In this document: in pieces, positions 11,734-23,530 of the stretch
How the letters are laid out: each line of letters starts with the position of its first letter
Position numbering within the stretch: position 1 is the stretch's first letter
DNA from: Ignelater luminosus
Taxonomy: Eukaryota; Arthropoda; Insecta; Coleoptera; Elateridae
NCBI GenBank assembly: GCA_011009095.1
Contig: VTPC01090522.1
Span: 50,060 to 114,059 of the forward strand
Direction: 5' to 3'
DNA: 64,000 nt
The notes under the pieces: generated by a model
Told to the model about the DNA's origin: nothing
The model's input: the letters and a program-made list of their open reading frames with translations, nothing else
Database searches by the model: none
Program-made: the position numbers and the translations under genes

Positions 11734-12819
11734 TAAAACTACTGTTGTGATAGTCTTGTCTTCAATAATATTTTAATAGATGGAGGTGAAGAAATATACT
11801 GGAAAATTGTAATTTATTTAATTTTCAGTTTAATAGTTTTTTTATTTTATTTTTTTGTTTTAATTGGAATTAGACTGTGTTAACAAAGGGTTAAGAATTC
11901 AATAATTATTAATTGTTAAAGCAATAGGAATTGTATTTATACTGTACGATTAAAAAAGAAATTAAGGCTTAGAAATGCCATTATAAAATTAGTGAAAGAA
12001 AATGAACATAAGAATTTATATTTAGTATTTTAAGTTATAGTTTACATTGGTAAGTTCTGGAACAGATGGGATTTTCCTAAATTTTTCTTTGTTATGGCAT
12101 TTCATAGTTTTTAATTTATTAAATATACCCTTTAATTGTGCAGTAAATGCAATATTTATAAACTTGTTTTACATAATCATACATATTACATAATTTAATC
12201 ATCGATTTGTATTATTAAGATTTTTGCTTTCTAGTATTTTCAATTTTTATTGTGACTGAATTATCTACCTTCTTTATTGAGCTTTTAATTGTATTAATAT
12301 ATGAATAAAGTTATTTTTAGTGAAGCAAGTTTTCGTTTGTTGTAGCTATAGATAATTATTATGGAGGTCTGAAAGTTTCTGATGGTGAATTCATCGTTTT
12401 TGTTTTTACACTATTTGCACCGACTAGACTGTCAAGTACACAAATTGCCATATTTTTGCAAAATAAATAAGTTTGAGTATCATGCCATAATCAAATTAAT
12501 TTCTCAAAGGATTGAACCATTTATGCAGAGCAGATATTCATTTGATTATTTTGTCAAAATTCTCAGTTTCATATTTCACTCATTTATCTATCATTAGAAA
12601 TCAATCATTGGAGAAGTTTCGCTCTATATATTTCCAATATTTTTGGGGAAAACAAGATTTTCTCTGGAAATGGACAGCTATAAACTAGTTTCAGGGTCTA
12701 CTCTCATACTGTAAGTTTCTCATTCATTTTTTTCAATTTTCTGTTTGTCTATTAGGATCATCTTGGAAATTTAGAAAGTCAGATATTTATAGTAATACGT
12801 AAAATACAGTGATAATTGT
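11734..12819. other. AT-rich 3' flank of AUP1
   Basis: Possible long 3' untranslated region up to the distal AATAAA at 12304, then unassigned AT-rich sequence. No gene or repeat recognised. Confidence 0.3.
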
Positions 12820-13340
12820 CAGAGGATGGGAGAAATAAGAAACACTGAGCAGTTTACCATAGATACAGCCACAACAGAACCAGATAAAATGAATGGCATT
12901 ATGGTAGAAGAGTTCGAAAGGGCCATTAAAAAATTAAAACTGGGCAAAGAACCAGAAATGGTTTGGTGAGCTATTCTTAGAACTGCTGAACTAGGATATG
13001 AAAACATAAATCCATTCCTGCAGACGAAGACTTTAGTTACATTACTACTTTTCAAGAGTTGATATAAAAAGCAGTGTAGGGGAATCTTTTTACTAAGTGT
13101 TCCTGGTAAAGTGTAGAAAACGATACTGCAAAAAAGATTGGTGGAGGTGATGGAGCCTAGACTGTTAGAAGTTCAGACTGACTTCTGTTGGGGAAGAGCT
13201 AGATACTTAAAATCCATAATATTCACACAGCAAGACGTTAGGTTGCAAGAAGTAGAAATGTTAATCTTAGCCTATGCTGATGATATTGTTACCATACAAC
13301 ATATCCTAGAGGTGCTAAACAAATCAATATAGAAAAGTAC
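12820..13340 (+). pseudogene. Decayed non-LTR retrotransposon reverse transcriptase fragment
   Basis: The plus-strand translation, with several stops and frame changes, reads like an RTE/R2-like LINE: a segment VEEFERAIKKLKLGK just before the finger domain (about 12903-12950) and, further on, LILAYADDIVTIQ at 13261-13302 carrying the YADD catalytic box. The region between is heavily shortened. No intact ORF remains, so it is a dead copy. Confidence 0.7.
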
Positions 13341-13636
13341 AACATGTGGTAATATGTAATATATAAGATGATAAAAACAATGGCAATGACAAGACAACAT
13401 AAATCATTTAATGTGGTATTAGATACTTAATACTTTACAATTTTATAGAGGAAAATTTAAATTTGCTGATTATTACCAGTTATTGCAGATTACAATCTAC
13501 GGTGCCTTCTCTTAGAATAAAACATAACTATTTCGTAACACTCTTTCTATTGGCTTAAATCTGAGTTTACAGATTGGTTTATTTCAAATGTAAAAAGTCG
13601 GTATTGTTGTGTATTGTTATTAAAAAATACGCTCAA

Positions 13637-13906
13637 CCACAGCATAGAACCTTACGGAATCAGTAGTTTCATTTATTGTCGGCGGCTTTGATCTTTGTGT
13701 CCAAAATTTTTACTGCACAATGTCACCACGCGCAGCCCGCGTAGGTGTACGAAGCGTTAGTGCGGTTTTTGCAAGATTCAACACAAAAATTGTACGCCAC
13801 TGTTTACCGAATTTTGTTCAGTGCGCAGTTACCACGCGTCGAAAAACACGTAACAAAATTTTTATCTTAGTGAACGTACTGATTCCGTAAGGTTTTTATA
13901 CTGTGG
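13637..13906. mobile_element. 270-bp MITE-like element, CCACAG ends
   Basis: Ends start CCACAG...ACCTTACGGAATCAGTA at 13637-13669 and the reverse complement TACTGATTCCGTAAGGT...CTGTGG lies at 13878-13906, differing by small indels. The middle is more GC-rich and non-coding. No clear target duplication. Confidence 0.65.
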
Positions 13907-13908
13907 CT

Positions 13909-14157
13909 CGATCAATCTCAGAAAAGCCCTGAGTGGGCATGTACGGGGGAGCTACATGTTGACCAAGTACACTCGCATCCAAAGATCTTCCGGCAGGAAA
14001 TCTAAATAAATCTAAACACCACCAATAACATGTAATAGATTTAAGACAACTTTTTGTCAGTTAATGTACTCGAGTAAAATTACGCTTCTGATTGGTCGAC
14101 GTTGTTTGTTATTGAAATGAGTTTGCATATTTTCCAGGGCTTTTCTGAGATTGGTCG
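13909..14157. mobile_element. 249-bp MITE-like element abutting the previous one
   Basis: A 23-base end at 13909-13931 (core CAATCTCAGAAAAGCCCTG) returns inverted at 14135-14157 with one mismatch. It begins two bases after the preceding element ends, so the two lie back to back. The interior has no coding potential. Confidence 0.65.
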
Positions 14158-14164
14158 CGCTGGT

Positions 14165-14585
14165 ACCAAAACCGATTGAGTTTAACGAAACCGAAATCGA
14201 AGCCTTTTTATTGTAGTCATTGTCAGATTTAGAACCGGAACCAAAATCTTACAACAGGAAGCGGTTCTTTTAGGTTCCAAATCTCGGTTCCGTTGGGTTC
14301 AAGAAACTTTAATTATTCTATTTAAAAACTGCACCTAACGTACTGAAATTAACAATTCTTGCAACAAAAGTTTGAACCTTTGTTTACCCTAAAAAAGTTT
14401 CAAAATTCTAGTTTTGCAATTCAACATGTTTTTTTATTGGAATCCTTATGGAATTCAAACAAATGCTGCAACCAGAACCGAAACCATTATTCTTAAACCA
14501 CATGAAACCGGAACCAGAATCTAAACCTAAATTTTTAAACTATAGGAACTGGAACCGGAACTGCAACTCTTATTTAGAAAGGGTT
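14165..14585. repeat. Degenerate AACCGGAACC-type repeat
   Basis: Units such as ACCAAAACCGA, GAACCGGAACCAAAATC, GAACCGAAACC and GGAACCGGAAC recur irregularly, on one strand at the ends and as GGTTCC/CGGTTCCG in the middle. It looks like a decayed simple-sequence expansion next to the piggyBac remnant. No coding potential. Confidence 0.45.
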
Positions 14586-14604
14586 TTAGTCCCTGAGTAA
14601 TAGA

Positions 14605-16260
14605 TGCGGAAGTTCTTAAAAATGCAGACGATGTTGTTTTCTGATGAAGATTTTGAGACTGTGCTTGATGACAACTCTATGGAACTGGGTTCTCAAAGTG
14701 ACTCGGAAGATAATATACCACTGAGTAATTTTGTATGATGAAAAAAAAGATTTTGTTTCAAATTTGAAGCAATCCTAGGAAGCGACTGGACCAGTTGAAG
14801 CAGAATTGGTGAAATTAAAAATTTCTTTGAAATTTTTTACTTGCCTTATTGATGAACTATTGCTTGATGAAATAAACTGACCGGCAAAAAACCGACCACC
14901 CTGAAATATTTTGCAAAACCACTTTGAAAATTATTAATTTCAATGCCATGGCGGTTGAATGATGTAATTCAAGCTCGAAGAGGACATAGACACTACTGTC
15001 CATTATAAACAGCCACATTTATTGTTTTTAATTAAGAAAGTATCGTATTTGGACTGTTTTTGTTACTGCTTAAATTAAATTTAATTCTGTATCAATTTGT
15101 CTCTTTTTTTTATCTAATTTGTACATCCTGTATCAACAGTGAATGGTTCTTAAATCAAATAACAATCACTGGTTAAAATAATAATTGTTAAAGTGGTTTT
15201 GGAAATATTTCAGGTTTTTTTGCCGGTCAGTGTAGTTCATCAAACTAATTTTTACCCAACTCAGAGTAGAAAACTGTTTCGACCGATCAATAAAATTGAA
15301 ATGAAGAGTAAATCACGGTGGGAAAATTTTCAAAGATTTTATTAACCAACAAAGGAGCAGGCAGTAGACGAAAACATGGTGAAGTGTAAAGAGCTTGTAG
15401 CCTTCAAACACCATTTGCCGCTAAAGCTTATCAAAAGGGATATGCAGCCGACCTCCAAATTTACACCGGAAAAGAAAACAATACAGCTGAATCTAGCCCA
15501 AGGGAAAGGGTAGTCGAGGACATGACTTCCGGTCTTGAGGACAAAGACTACCATATTTATTTTGACAACTTCTGTAATGCCCAAAGACTATAGCAGCTAA
15601 ACGAAAAGCCAAGAAAATATATTGTTGTGGAACTATGCATTCTAGTAGGCAAAACTTGCCATCGTTCAAACCAGATAAAGAAATAAGTAGAGGAGAATAT
15701 GGGATTGGTGTGTAAAGGATGATACTGGTTGCATAAAATGAAAATGATAAGAGGGTTGTTTATTTACTTTCTTCCATTCATTTGCCGACAACAGCCTTTA
15801 ACGTAGGAAAAAGGGAAAATGATTGAACAGTAACTGCAGTAATGTGCACAACAATCGTACTAGATTACAGCCGTTGTATATGGGATGTGCAAATAAAGTT
15901 GACATGCAAAAATCATACTATTGCATTGATAGAAAGGCCGAAAAGTAGTGGCATAGATTATTGTGGATACAGCTCTCGCCAACTCTTTCATTATCTATTG
16001 GAGAAAAAAATGGAATAAAACTTGCTATCTAAAGGATTATTGACTCGATGTTATAATTAGTTTGATAGGTTCTAACACATCAAAAGAAAGTCTTGGAAGA
16101 AAATCTGGACACCAGCAAATTCAAAAAACGTATTTCTAAAGAATTACGAGTAAACAAATCAAAACACATACCTATTCATGAACCTTCAAGACGTGCTTTA
16201 TGTAGCACAAGTAAAAATACGCATAGAACAAGATGGAAGTGCACTGTTTAAAGTAGGACT
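14605..16260 (+). pseudogene. Decayed piggyBac-type transposase
   Basis: Plus-strand fragments in shifting frames match the order of a piggyBac (DDE_Tnp_1_7) transposase. An acidic N-terminus is at about 14640-14735 (FSDEDFETVLDDNS). The central domain at about 15380-15590 contains FQIYTGKEN and EDKDYHIYFDNFCN, the latter around the catalytic DNF aspartate. Then come an SSRQNLPSF-like piece near 15640-15665 and a basic C-terminal part to about 16255. It has many stops and frameshifts and is split by a 358-bp MITE, so it is dead. No piggyBac TTAA ends were assigned. Confidence 0.75.
14875..15232. mobile_element. 358-bp TA-flanked MITE inside the piggyBac remnant
   Basis: The left end (A)ACTGACCGGCAAAAAACC at 14875 matches the inverse of the right end (TTTTTTGCCGGTCAGTG, ending 15232). 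The inverted repeat extends about 60 bases through CCTGAAATATTTT and AAACCACTTT with small gaps. TA stands on both sides (14873-14874 and 15233-15234), the target duplication of Tc1/mariner-type elements. It has no transposase, so it is a non-autonomous copy. Confidence 0.75.
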
Positions 16261-17616
16261 GTGCCTAACATTTGCAAAAAATTGTTTTTTACAATTTCAT
16301 TCTCGTATGTAATTTGGTTTTTTGAATTAGGTTTCCAAATGATAATTATGTTTTACTAGTATAGGTACCATAAGAGATTTCAGTATGAAATTACATATTA
16401 TGCTATTTATTTAAACAATTTGAATTTACTAATTTTGAGAATTTTGTTAATTAATAATGACTAATTGAAAGAAGTTTATTAAAGAAAAATTTAAAATTCT
16501 GTGTCTTTTTATTGTGTGTGGAAAAGGGTTAAGAAAGACTGAATGCAATAACTGATATGTTAAAGTTTATTTGCACTAACATTAATTGTGCGCTATAAAT
16601 AATGCTATTACTGTGCTATTTAAGAATTTTTCTTTTAATTTCTACAATTAGTTAATCAAAAATTTAATTTTCTCCTAACTCTCTTGATTCAATAATATTA
16701 AAATTTTGGTGTTACGCCTTTGGTACAAATTCAAGTCAGCTTATTTGTACAAAATTCTTTGTAACCTTGATAAAGACAACAGAATGGAGCTCTTGGTTGA
16801 CTTTCCAATTAGTAAACAACTTAGATAGGTAATCATAGTTTTTTTGATTATAGGTGAGATTGTTTTCCAGATCTTTATTGAAGGACCTGAATCCCATTTC
16901 AGAGTTTGAATAAGACATTAACAAAAATAAACCATGGACTTCCCTACTGTCTTATAATCTAGAACAGATAGGTACTTTATTTATTATGGCCAAACTGTAC
17001 TACTGTAGGTATTCATTGTGAAACAAGTAATGAGTAATTTTGTTTACAGTCGTTTCTGAATATCCCTCAAATAATAATAATCTCGCTGCACAATAATTTA
17101 AGATATTTTTATTTATATGTGATTACAATAAAAATAATAATTAAGACTTAAACAGTCAATAACAAATATAATATATCTATAAGTAATGGCTTGCATGACA
17201 GTTGAATAATAAAAGACTACACAATACATAAATCATTACACTAAAGTCCAGCAATCAACTACATCTAATATTTTAAGAAATTTGTTAAAATAGCCAACCA
17301 GGGGACAACATAGATCCCTTTAAAAACAAAAACCATCACAGGGTTGGCATGCTAATTTTAACAAATTGCTTAAAACAATTGTTTAAAACTATTAGTGATT
17401 TCTATCAAAATATCTAACAAATAATACTGAACGACACTATAAAGACAAAAATTTAAGATACAAAGCGCTCATATTTCCATTAATAATTAAAATTTATCTG
17501 GACCCATTATAGAAAAGGCTGCCTATAATAATAACTATTTATCACTTAACAAAGAAAATAAAATTTCAAGATGTCCATTAATTTATCAATTAAGAGTAAA
17601 TGAGATTACGTTCACA
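16261..17616. other. AT-rich spacer and MsrA 3' region
   Basis: No recognisable gene. The part from about 17100 to 17616 is probably the 3' untranslated region of the MsrA gene on the minus strand. Confidence 0.35.
17108..17113 (-). terminator. Candidate poly(A) signal AATAAA for MsrA
   Basis: TTTATT on the plus strand gives AATAAA on the transcribed strand about 505 bases after the MsrA stop. Other AT-rich hexamers are nearby, so the choice is tentative. Confidence 0.3.
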
Positions 17617-19723
17617 TTAGCAGTACAAACTGCCACCTTTATTTTGTTCATAATGTCTTTTCACATATTCAGCAATTTTCTCAGATAGACCTAGAGTAAC
17701 CACATCTTTTGCTAGATTCTCTTCAGCACCGACTCCAACTAAATAACCGTTCAAGCGAGCTGCCACATGTGATGTTTGTAGCAATTCTGGTGTTAATCCT
17801 AGTGCTTCGCACAGCCAAGAATGTTGTTGTAGACGATATTTCTGATGATAACTATAAAAAGAGTTGTGTAATTAATTTTTTGAATCTAACAGTTTAGAAT
17901 TGACTTACTCTTCGGCTGGGTAGAAAATTCCTGCAGGTATAACTTCTGTAACCAGCTCTTCTTTACGTTTATAGATTTCTTTTTTCAGTGCTATCTCTGC
18001 AATTCGTTTTTGATCCTCATCATGATAAAGAATCAATGAAGTGTACTGTAAGCAATTCATTAATTAATTAAAATATTAGTGTGACCTTAGAATTTGATAT
18101 ATTAGTGATATAGGAAGTTGAATATATCAGTCAAGGATTTATTATACAAAGGTTAAGTATTAAAGATTTATTACCTGTTTTTTAATTCTGGCAGTTAGAC
18201 CGTATTCATGATTATTCCAAAATAATTCTAATAGATCTTCAAAACTAACAACTTTTGGATCGTAATCTATTTCTATCACTTCTGTATGATCACCCCTGGA
18301 AAGAGAAATGATCATAAATGTATTATATTTAAATTCATTGAAAAGCAAAGTTTAAAATGCAATTGAATTATTTTAAATGGTTTCATTAAAATTTAAATAG
18401 TACTTGATTAATTAAATCAACTTTAATAAAAATCAATGACTAAAAACACGTGCAGACATTTAAATTAATTTTCTATAATATTGTTCTCATAGACAAAAGT
18501 GATATTATCAGAAAATTATTTAATTGCACACTTGACTACCTACTCTTAGCTTTTTTATTAAATAAGTTTATGTAAATAATAATAGGTCTGTGCTCGTTAT
18601 TATAATATTAATAGGTGAGTATACACAGTAATTAATTAAAGTTTGCATTATATTATTTGAATTATTTTGTGCAAAAATTGTGTCCTCACACAAACTGCCC
18701 TTGTCAGTTGCAATAGATGTTTACAGTTTATCAAAAATTATTTTGTCATGTGCAATCGCATATTAAAATTTGAAATAAACATTTTATGAAAAATATTTTA
18801 AAACGCACGAAAGTTAATTAAAATTAGAATGATTTAGCCAACAAATTGGCATATTATGATAAATACTGATGAAGATAAATGCGATTCACAATGCTAGACT
18901 ATTATTATATTTATTTTGATACTGTATGCATTGAAAACCTTAATTTTCTAAAGTGGATGCAGTTATAACAAGCATAAGCTGGAAGTTTCTTTGCTGTACT
19001 CATTGTGTAATTATTTCAAATAATAAATCAAATAAAATTATAATCTCATGGCGGTTTTGTTAATTTGTAAATATAGAACTATTTCTTAATGCAATTCAAA
19101 GTCTAAATACAGCAGAAAAAATCTTTTAATCTAATTAACAAGGTTTTGAGAATCCAAATAATAAATAAAAATAGAATTCTGATGATTGTTATAAGCAAAG
19201 TTAAAATCTTTCTTTGAAATTCTTCTGACCAAAAAATAAAAATCAATGATCTGATTAGGCTTTAAATGATTTTTTAGTCTAGTTGAAGAGTTTTTACTCC
19301 TGACAGTTACTTGTCACTTTTTTTATCAGTATGCATGCTCCTTTCAAATTTAAATAATTTTGTTGCGTCGCGCATGTCAGTCGAAACGTGCTTGGAGGAA
19401 TTTAAATGTAAATATTGAAAATTATGCAATTAATTAGCATAAAATGATTCAACTAATCGATTAGTACTCTGTAGCATGCAAGAAAACTTGCAGCAGTTCT
19501 AAATTCTAATAAATAAAAAGTAAAAGTAAACTTACAAATTCCTATAAACTGGATCCAAAGAGGTACCTCCTGAGTAGCCAACGCGTGTCCGTAACACACC
19601 TGGTGTAGCACCAAACAGTGCGTCGCTCGCCCAAAAGCAACCCATGCCGAAAGTTGCCTTGCGGTATGGTGTATCGACTTCGTGGATAAGAGTCGGCATA
19701 TTATTCTGTATTATAAAACGCAT
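17617..19723 (-). CDS. MsrA: Peptide methionine sulfoxide reductase A, four exons
   Basis: Exons (minus) 19723-19536, 18295-18175, 18045-17909 and 17851-17617 join in frame at GT-AG sites to 226 residues. The enzyme reduces methionine-S-sulfoxide in proteins, using thioredoxin to recycle. Seen: the catalytic motif GCFW with Cys29, GYSGG after it, YRNLGDHTEV spanning the first junction, FWNNHEYGL and the DYHQKYRLQQH segment across the third, and a C-terminal GGSLYC whose cysteine (226) could be the resolving one. The NNHEYGL.. IK.QY.SLILYH form is that of the animal MsrA known in Drosophila as Eip71CD. The first ATG in frame (19723) was chosen; a second ATG at 19699 would shorten the N-terminus by eight residues. 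There is no clear mitochondrial targeting sequence, so it is probably cytosolic. The first intron is 1.2 kb, the other two under 130 bases. Confidence 0.94.
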
Positions 19724-22700
19724 TTTTGTTTGTATTAAATTATTATTAAGAACAAACACTCAATTAATTAATACTAATCAAAATACTGCACGCTTTGAAG
19801 ACGTCGAGAGTTCAAATTGTTCTGAATGGTGCATTAAAAAGTGCCGCTATAAATACTATGAGTGCAAAGGAGACCCAGCGACCTAATTGCACAGATACTT
19901 TTTATTTTAAAATGAAACAGATAAGAAAGTATAATGTCAGAGATTGATGATGAACACAATGTTAGTTGAAGTTACGTTATACTATAGCGATAATGATACT
20001 ATTACTACCCTTGCTCATTTTGATAATAGAACAAAATATATTAATTCTGGAAATTTTTTATGATGTAAATACAAGTAACATTATAAAAATGATAAGGAAT
20101 AAATAATGTTTATAGAAAGCAAACATCTAAGGTGGCTTAGAAACAAAACTGGTTTAAACAAAATTTAAATTTATAACATTTATAATTTATAAAATTAAAA
20201 TGGTCTTTTATGTCAAGGTAAATTAGGAGTAGTATTATCTTAATTCCTGGAAGAATATGAAGGATGTAGAAAAAAGATTTTCGAACTGATGTGTCATTTT
20301 ATTGGCCTAGCGGATGGTGTAATCAGAAAAATCAGGAAACGATATGACATTGATAATCTTTCTGGGCTTTCCAAAAACAATCGGTATATTGTATTTGTGC
20401 TATTTACCTGATTTTGTTACAAAAATAAATTTTTGTGGTTTACTATCCAGAGAGATCTAGTATGTCTAAAAGCATAAATGTTTTTAAAATCCTATAAGCC
20501 TACATTTCGAAACATTCGCTAGTTTTTTCGTGGGGGATTTAATTTAGTTTGGTTAGGTAACGAGATGGAATTAAATGTGGTAATTGTTACCTTAATGTAT
20601 CATTATATTATGTGTACGAACAGTTCAGTTTCTTTCTCACTGAATCATTTGGCTTTTTAGTTATTGTAGGTTTTTAAATTGGTACCCTTGCGCTTATTAA
20701 AGCAAAACAATTAGCAGCTTGTTTTTTATAAATCACAAACATTTTGTTTACGAAAATTTTTTAAAACGACCCTCAACATTTACCTACGTTTCCTAATTTA
20801 TAGTAAACAGAAGATGACCTATCTGTATACATGATTCATCGATGATGAGCTGATATAAAGAAGAGAAGATATAAAGTTCAAAATAATAAAAGATTCGAAA
20901 GCGATTTAAAAGTTTATTTAATAAATGAAGGAATCTAATGAGAGATTTATTCTACTGCAAGAACTTTTCAAGATTTTCTTGAGATTTAGTTTCGATTTCG
21001 AAATCAAGCTGTGATGAATCCCAAGCCAAATAAAAAAATCAAAAAATTATAAAAAAAGTATTTCGCCTTGTACAAAGCACAAAATAGATTTTGGCCCAAA
21101 GATTTTATTGCATAACTTTGTAAATATAGTACAAGCATTATTTTGTTTTACCTAAATTTCAGTTTCAGCAGCAAACATTTTTTAGAATTTCCATTTTTAA
21201 ACAAAAATTTATTTCTTGAAACTGAAACAAAAAATTATAATTATAAACCAAACAAAAAGTCAATTAATCATTATTTGATATTATAGGCAATGTGACAAAA
21301 AAAGAAAGGTCTCATCAAGATCGGTTATTGCCCGTCGTCGTGTGTCGGTCGCTATTTAATGAGCGCAAAGTGACTTCGCCTTGGCCCCAATATAATAAAA
21401 TCTTTGCTACAGTTTCTGTGAAACTCAAACAAAGCTGATGCAACATCTATCTAATAATTGTATGAGTGTACATTTCAAAAGTAGTGACGATCTCGATTTA
21501 CTCGTCTTTGATATATCAGTTGAGATTTATTGACATCAACCGTATGATGCAACTCGTCTATCAAATATAATAAATTCCACAATAATTTAACTTCGTTATC
21601 ATCGTTATCACTAATAGTAGTAAATATACAAATTAATAACTTAATATTTTATGCTTCTGGATGAAGATGATGCAACAAAATTTCTCTTGCAAATTATTTA
21701 CGTTAAAGAAAATGAAAGGATACAATCTTTAATAGTAATAGAATCATTAATTACCTCTATTGGCTGCTACTATTAAAGAATTTAATTGTAATTGATGAAA
21801 ATGGGAAAGGTCAAAATTTTTAGTGTGAGTGAATTATATCGTAACATCACGATTTTCAAATTCTATTTTGGGATCCACGTGCTTAAAACTTGTAAAATGT
21901 GAATGCGTAGTAAAAGTTATCATTTAATTGTCATTTTGTCGCGAGATAACCAGTATAAATCAAGATCGAAACGATATTATTTGTTAATGTTATGTAATTT
22001 ATCTGAAGGTACTGGACTGCTTATTTCCAGTTTTTATTAGTATACAAAATTTATTATTATTAAAAGAAACTGTTTTATTTAAAAAAGATGTACTTATTAG
22101 AATGATCTGCAAATATAGCACGTGCTTGTGTGGAAAGATCAACATTTTTATCAAATAATTAATTAGAAAAGTAACTCCAATTGTAACAAATTTATCTCAG
22201 AGAATTCAATATAATATACAGGGTTCTGTCCAAAGATATTTTACAGAATCGTTCAACAGAATGTTTTGAATTATCTATTATCTGGGAAAGAATAAAAGTA
22301 AATGTGTGACATTTAGGTGTATATTATACTCTATAGTATACTAAAAGTTGGCCAGAATCAAAATTTCTTAATTTTTGCAAAATATAAGCAATGTCATACT
22401 ATTTTGATTGTTTCAAGTTATAAGCCAGAGGTGGAACAGTGAGACCTACCACTTGTGTCAGAATTCGTTCAGTAGTGCAGTGCTTGAGTGTTGTTGATGT
22501 TTTAGACTTTGGCCCACTTGTTCTCCGAAAGTAGCTACTAAATGAAAATTACATGTGCGAGTGTGACAGGACTCTCAGAAGAAAACGAATGAAAAGATAC
22601 TTAGCTAATTCAAAGAACAATAGTAAGGATAGCTGTAGCTGAGCTATTCTATCCAATATAATACTTGGAGTCAAGGAGTTCTCATTTTTAATTCCAAATC

Positions 22701-23040
22701 CAAAAACTGCTTTAGTTTCTGGTTCAATTGATATTAATCTCTGGAAGTACATAAAAAAGCAAAATAGAAATATTTTTAAATTTAGAGACTTTTGCTGAAA
22801 GTTGCAAATATTTTGACATCTCACTGAATACAAAACTTTGGTAATTAAAATGTACTCCAAAAACAAGAAAAAAATTAAAAGTATGTAAACCAAAATTCTG
22901 AAGAAAATCAAAAGAAAGCAATGAGTAGACGGAGCTGAGTTGCATGAACATTTAATTTTGGCAGCCTCATTAGAAGTATTTCTTCGTTGTACCTTAATTT
23001 AGTAATGTTTTAATTAAAATCTGTTGAGAAATAGTAAACG
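19724..23040. other. Intergenic AT-rich sequence upstream of MsrA
   Basis: The first few hundred bases must hold the MsrA promoter; no core motif stands out. TACAGGGTTCTG at 22219-22230 resembles the CAGGGTG ends of elements later in the window, but no partner end was found. No gene recognised. Confidence 0.3.
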
Positions 23041-23530
23041 TGTAAAAAATATTTTGGAAAAGATCTTCTCTGAAAGTTTTTAGATTTTGGGTATAGTTAC
23101 TCTCAAAATTGCAACCAAAGATTACTTAATGAATTGTAAATAGATCTTTAAGGTTGTAAAATCAGCATACTGCTGATTACAAAATTAAACCAAAAACTGA
23201 GAAATAGCAAACACGGAAAGAACATTTTGGGAAAAATTTTGCCCGATACCAGGAAGTTTGGAAATCTTGGGTTTATTTGCTTTTACAACTGCAATCACAT
23301 ATTGCTTAATGAATTATAGATAGATTGTTAAGGTTTTAAAATCAGCTTTGATAGTGAAAGCAAACATAAAAAGAATATCTTGGGAAGAATTTTTTTAGTA
23401 AAAAAAATTGTGGAGATTTTGGGTATACATGCTTTCAAAAGTGCAACTTTAAGGTTTTAAAATCAGATCTGTTACTGATAAAGATAACATACTACTGATT
23501 GCAAAATTAAAGCAAAAACTGAGCGATTTA
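23041..23530. repeat. Degenerate tandem repeat, about three copies of 155-170 bp
   Basis: Copies begin near 23041, 23212 and 23367. Shared blocks in the same order are a ATTTTGGGAAAA-like start, GATTTTGGGTATA, CTTTCAAAA.TGCAA, ACTTAATGAATTATA (copies 1 and 2), CTTTAAGGTTTTAAAATCAG and an ATACTGCTGATTACAAAATTAAA tail in copies 1 and 3. The copies are diverged and carry indels. No coding potential. Confidence 0.6.

Noticed and set aside
19724-19759. Longer MsrA N-terminus starting at 19759
   Set aside because: The first codon would be GTG; the first real ATG in frame is at 19723.
22219-22440. Another CAGGGTG-type element starting TACAGGGTTCTG
   Set aside because: No matching right end could be found.
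22549-22951. Two overlapping minus-strand ORFs, Phe/Leu-rich
   Set aside because: Low-complexity composition, no motif, no splice context or homologous pattern.
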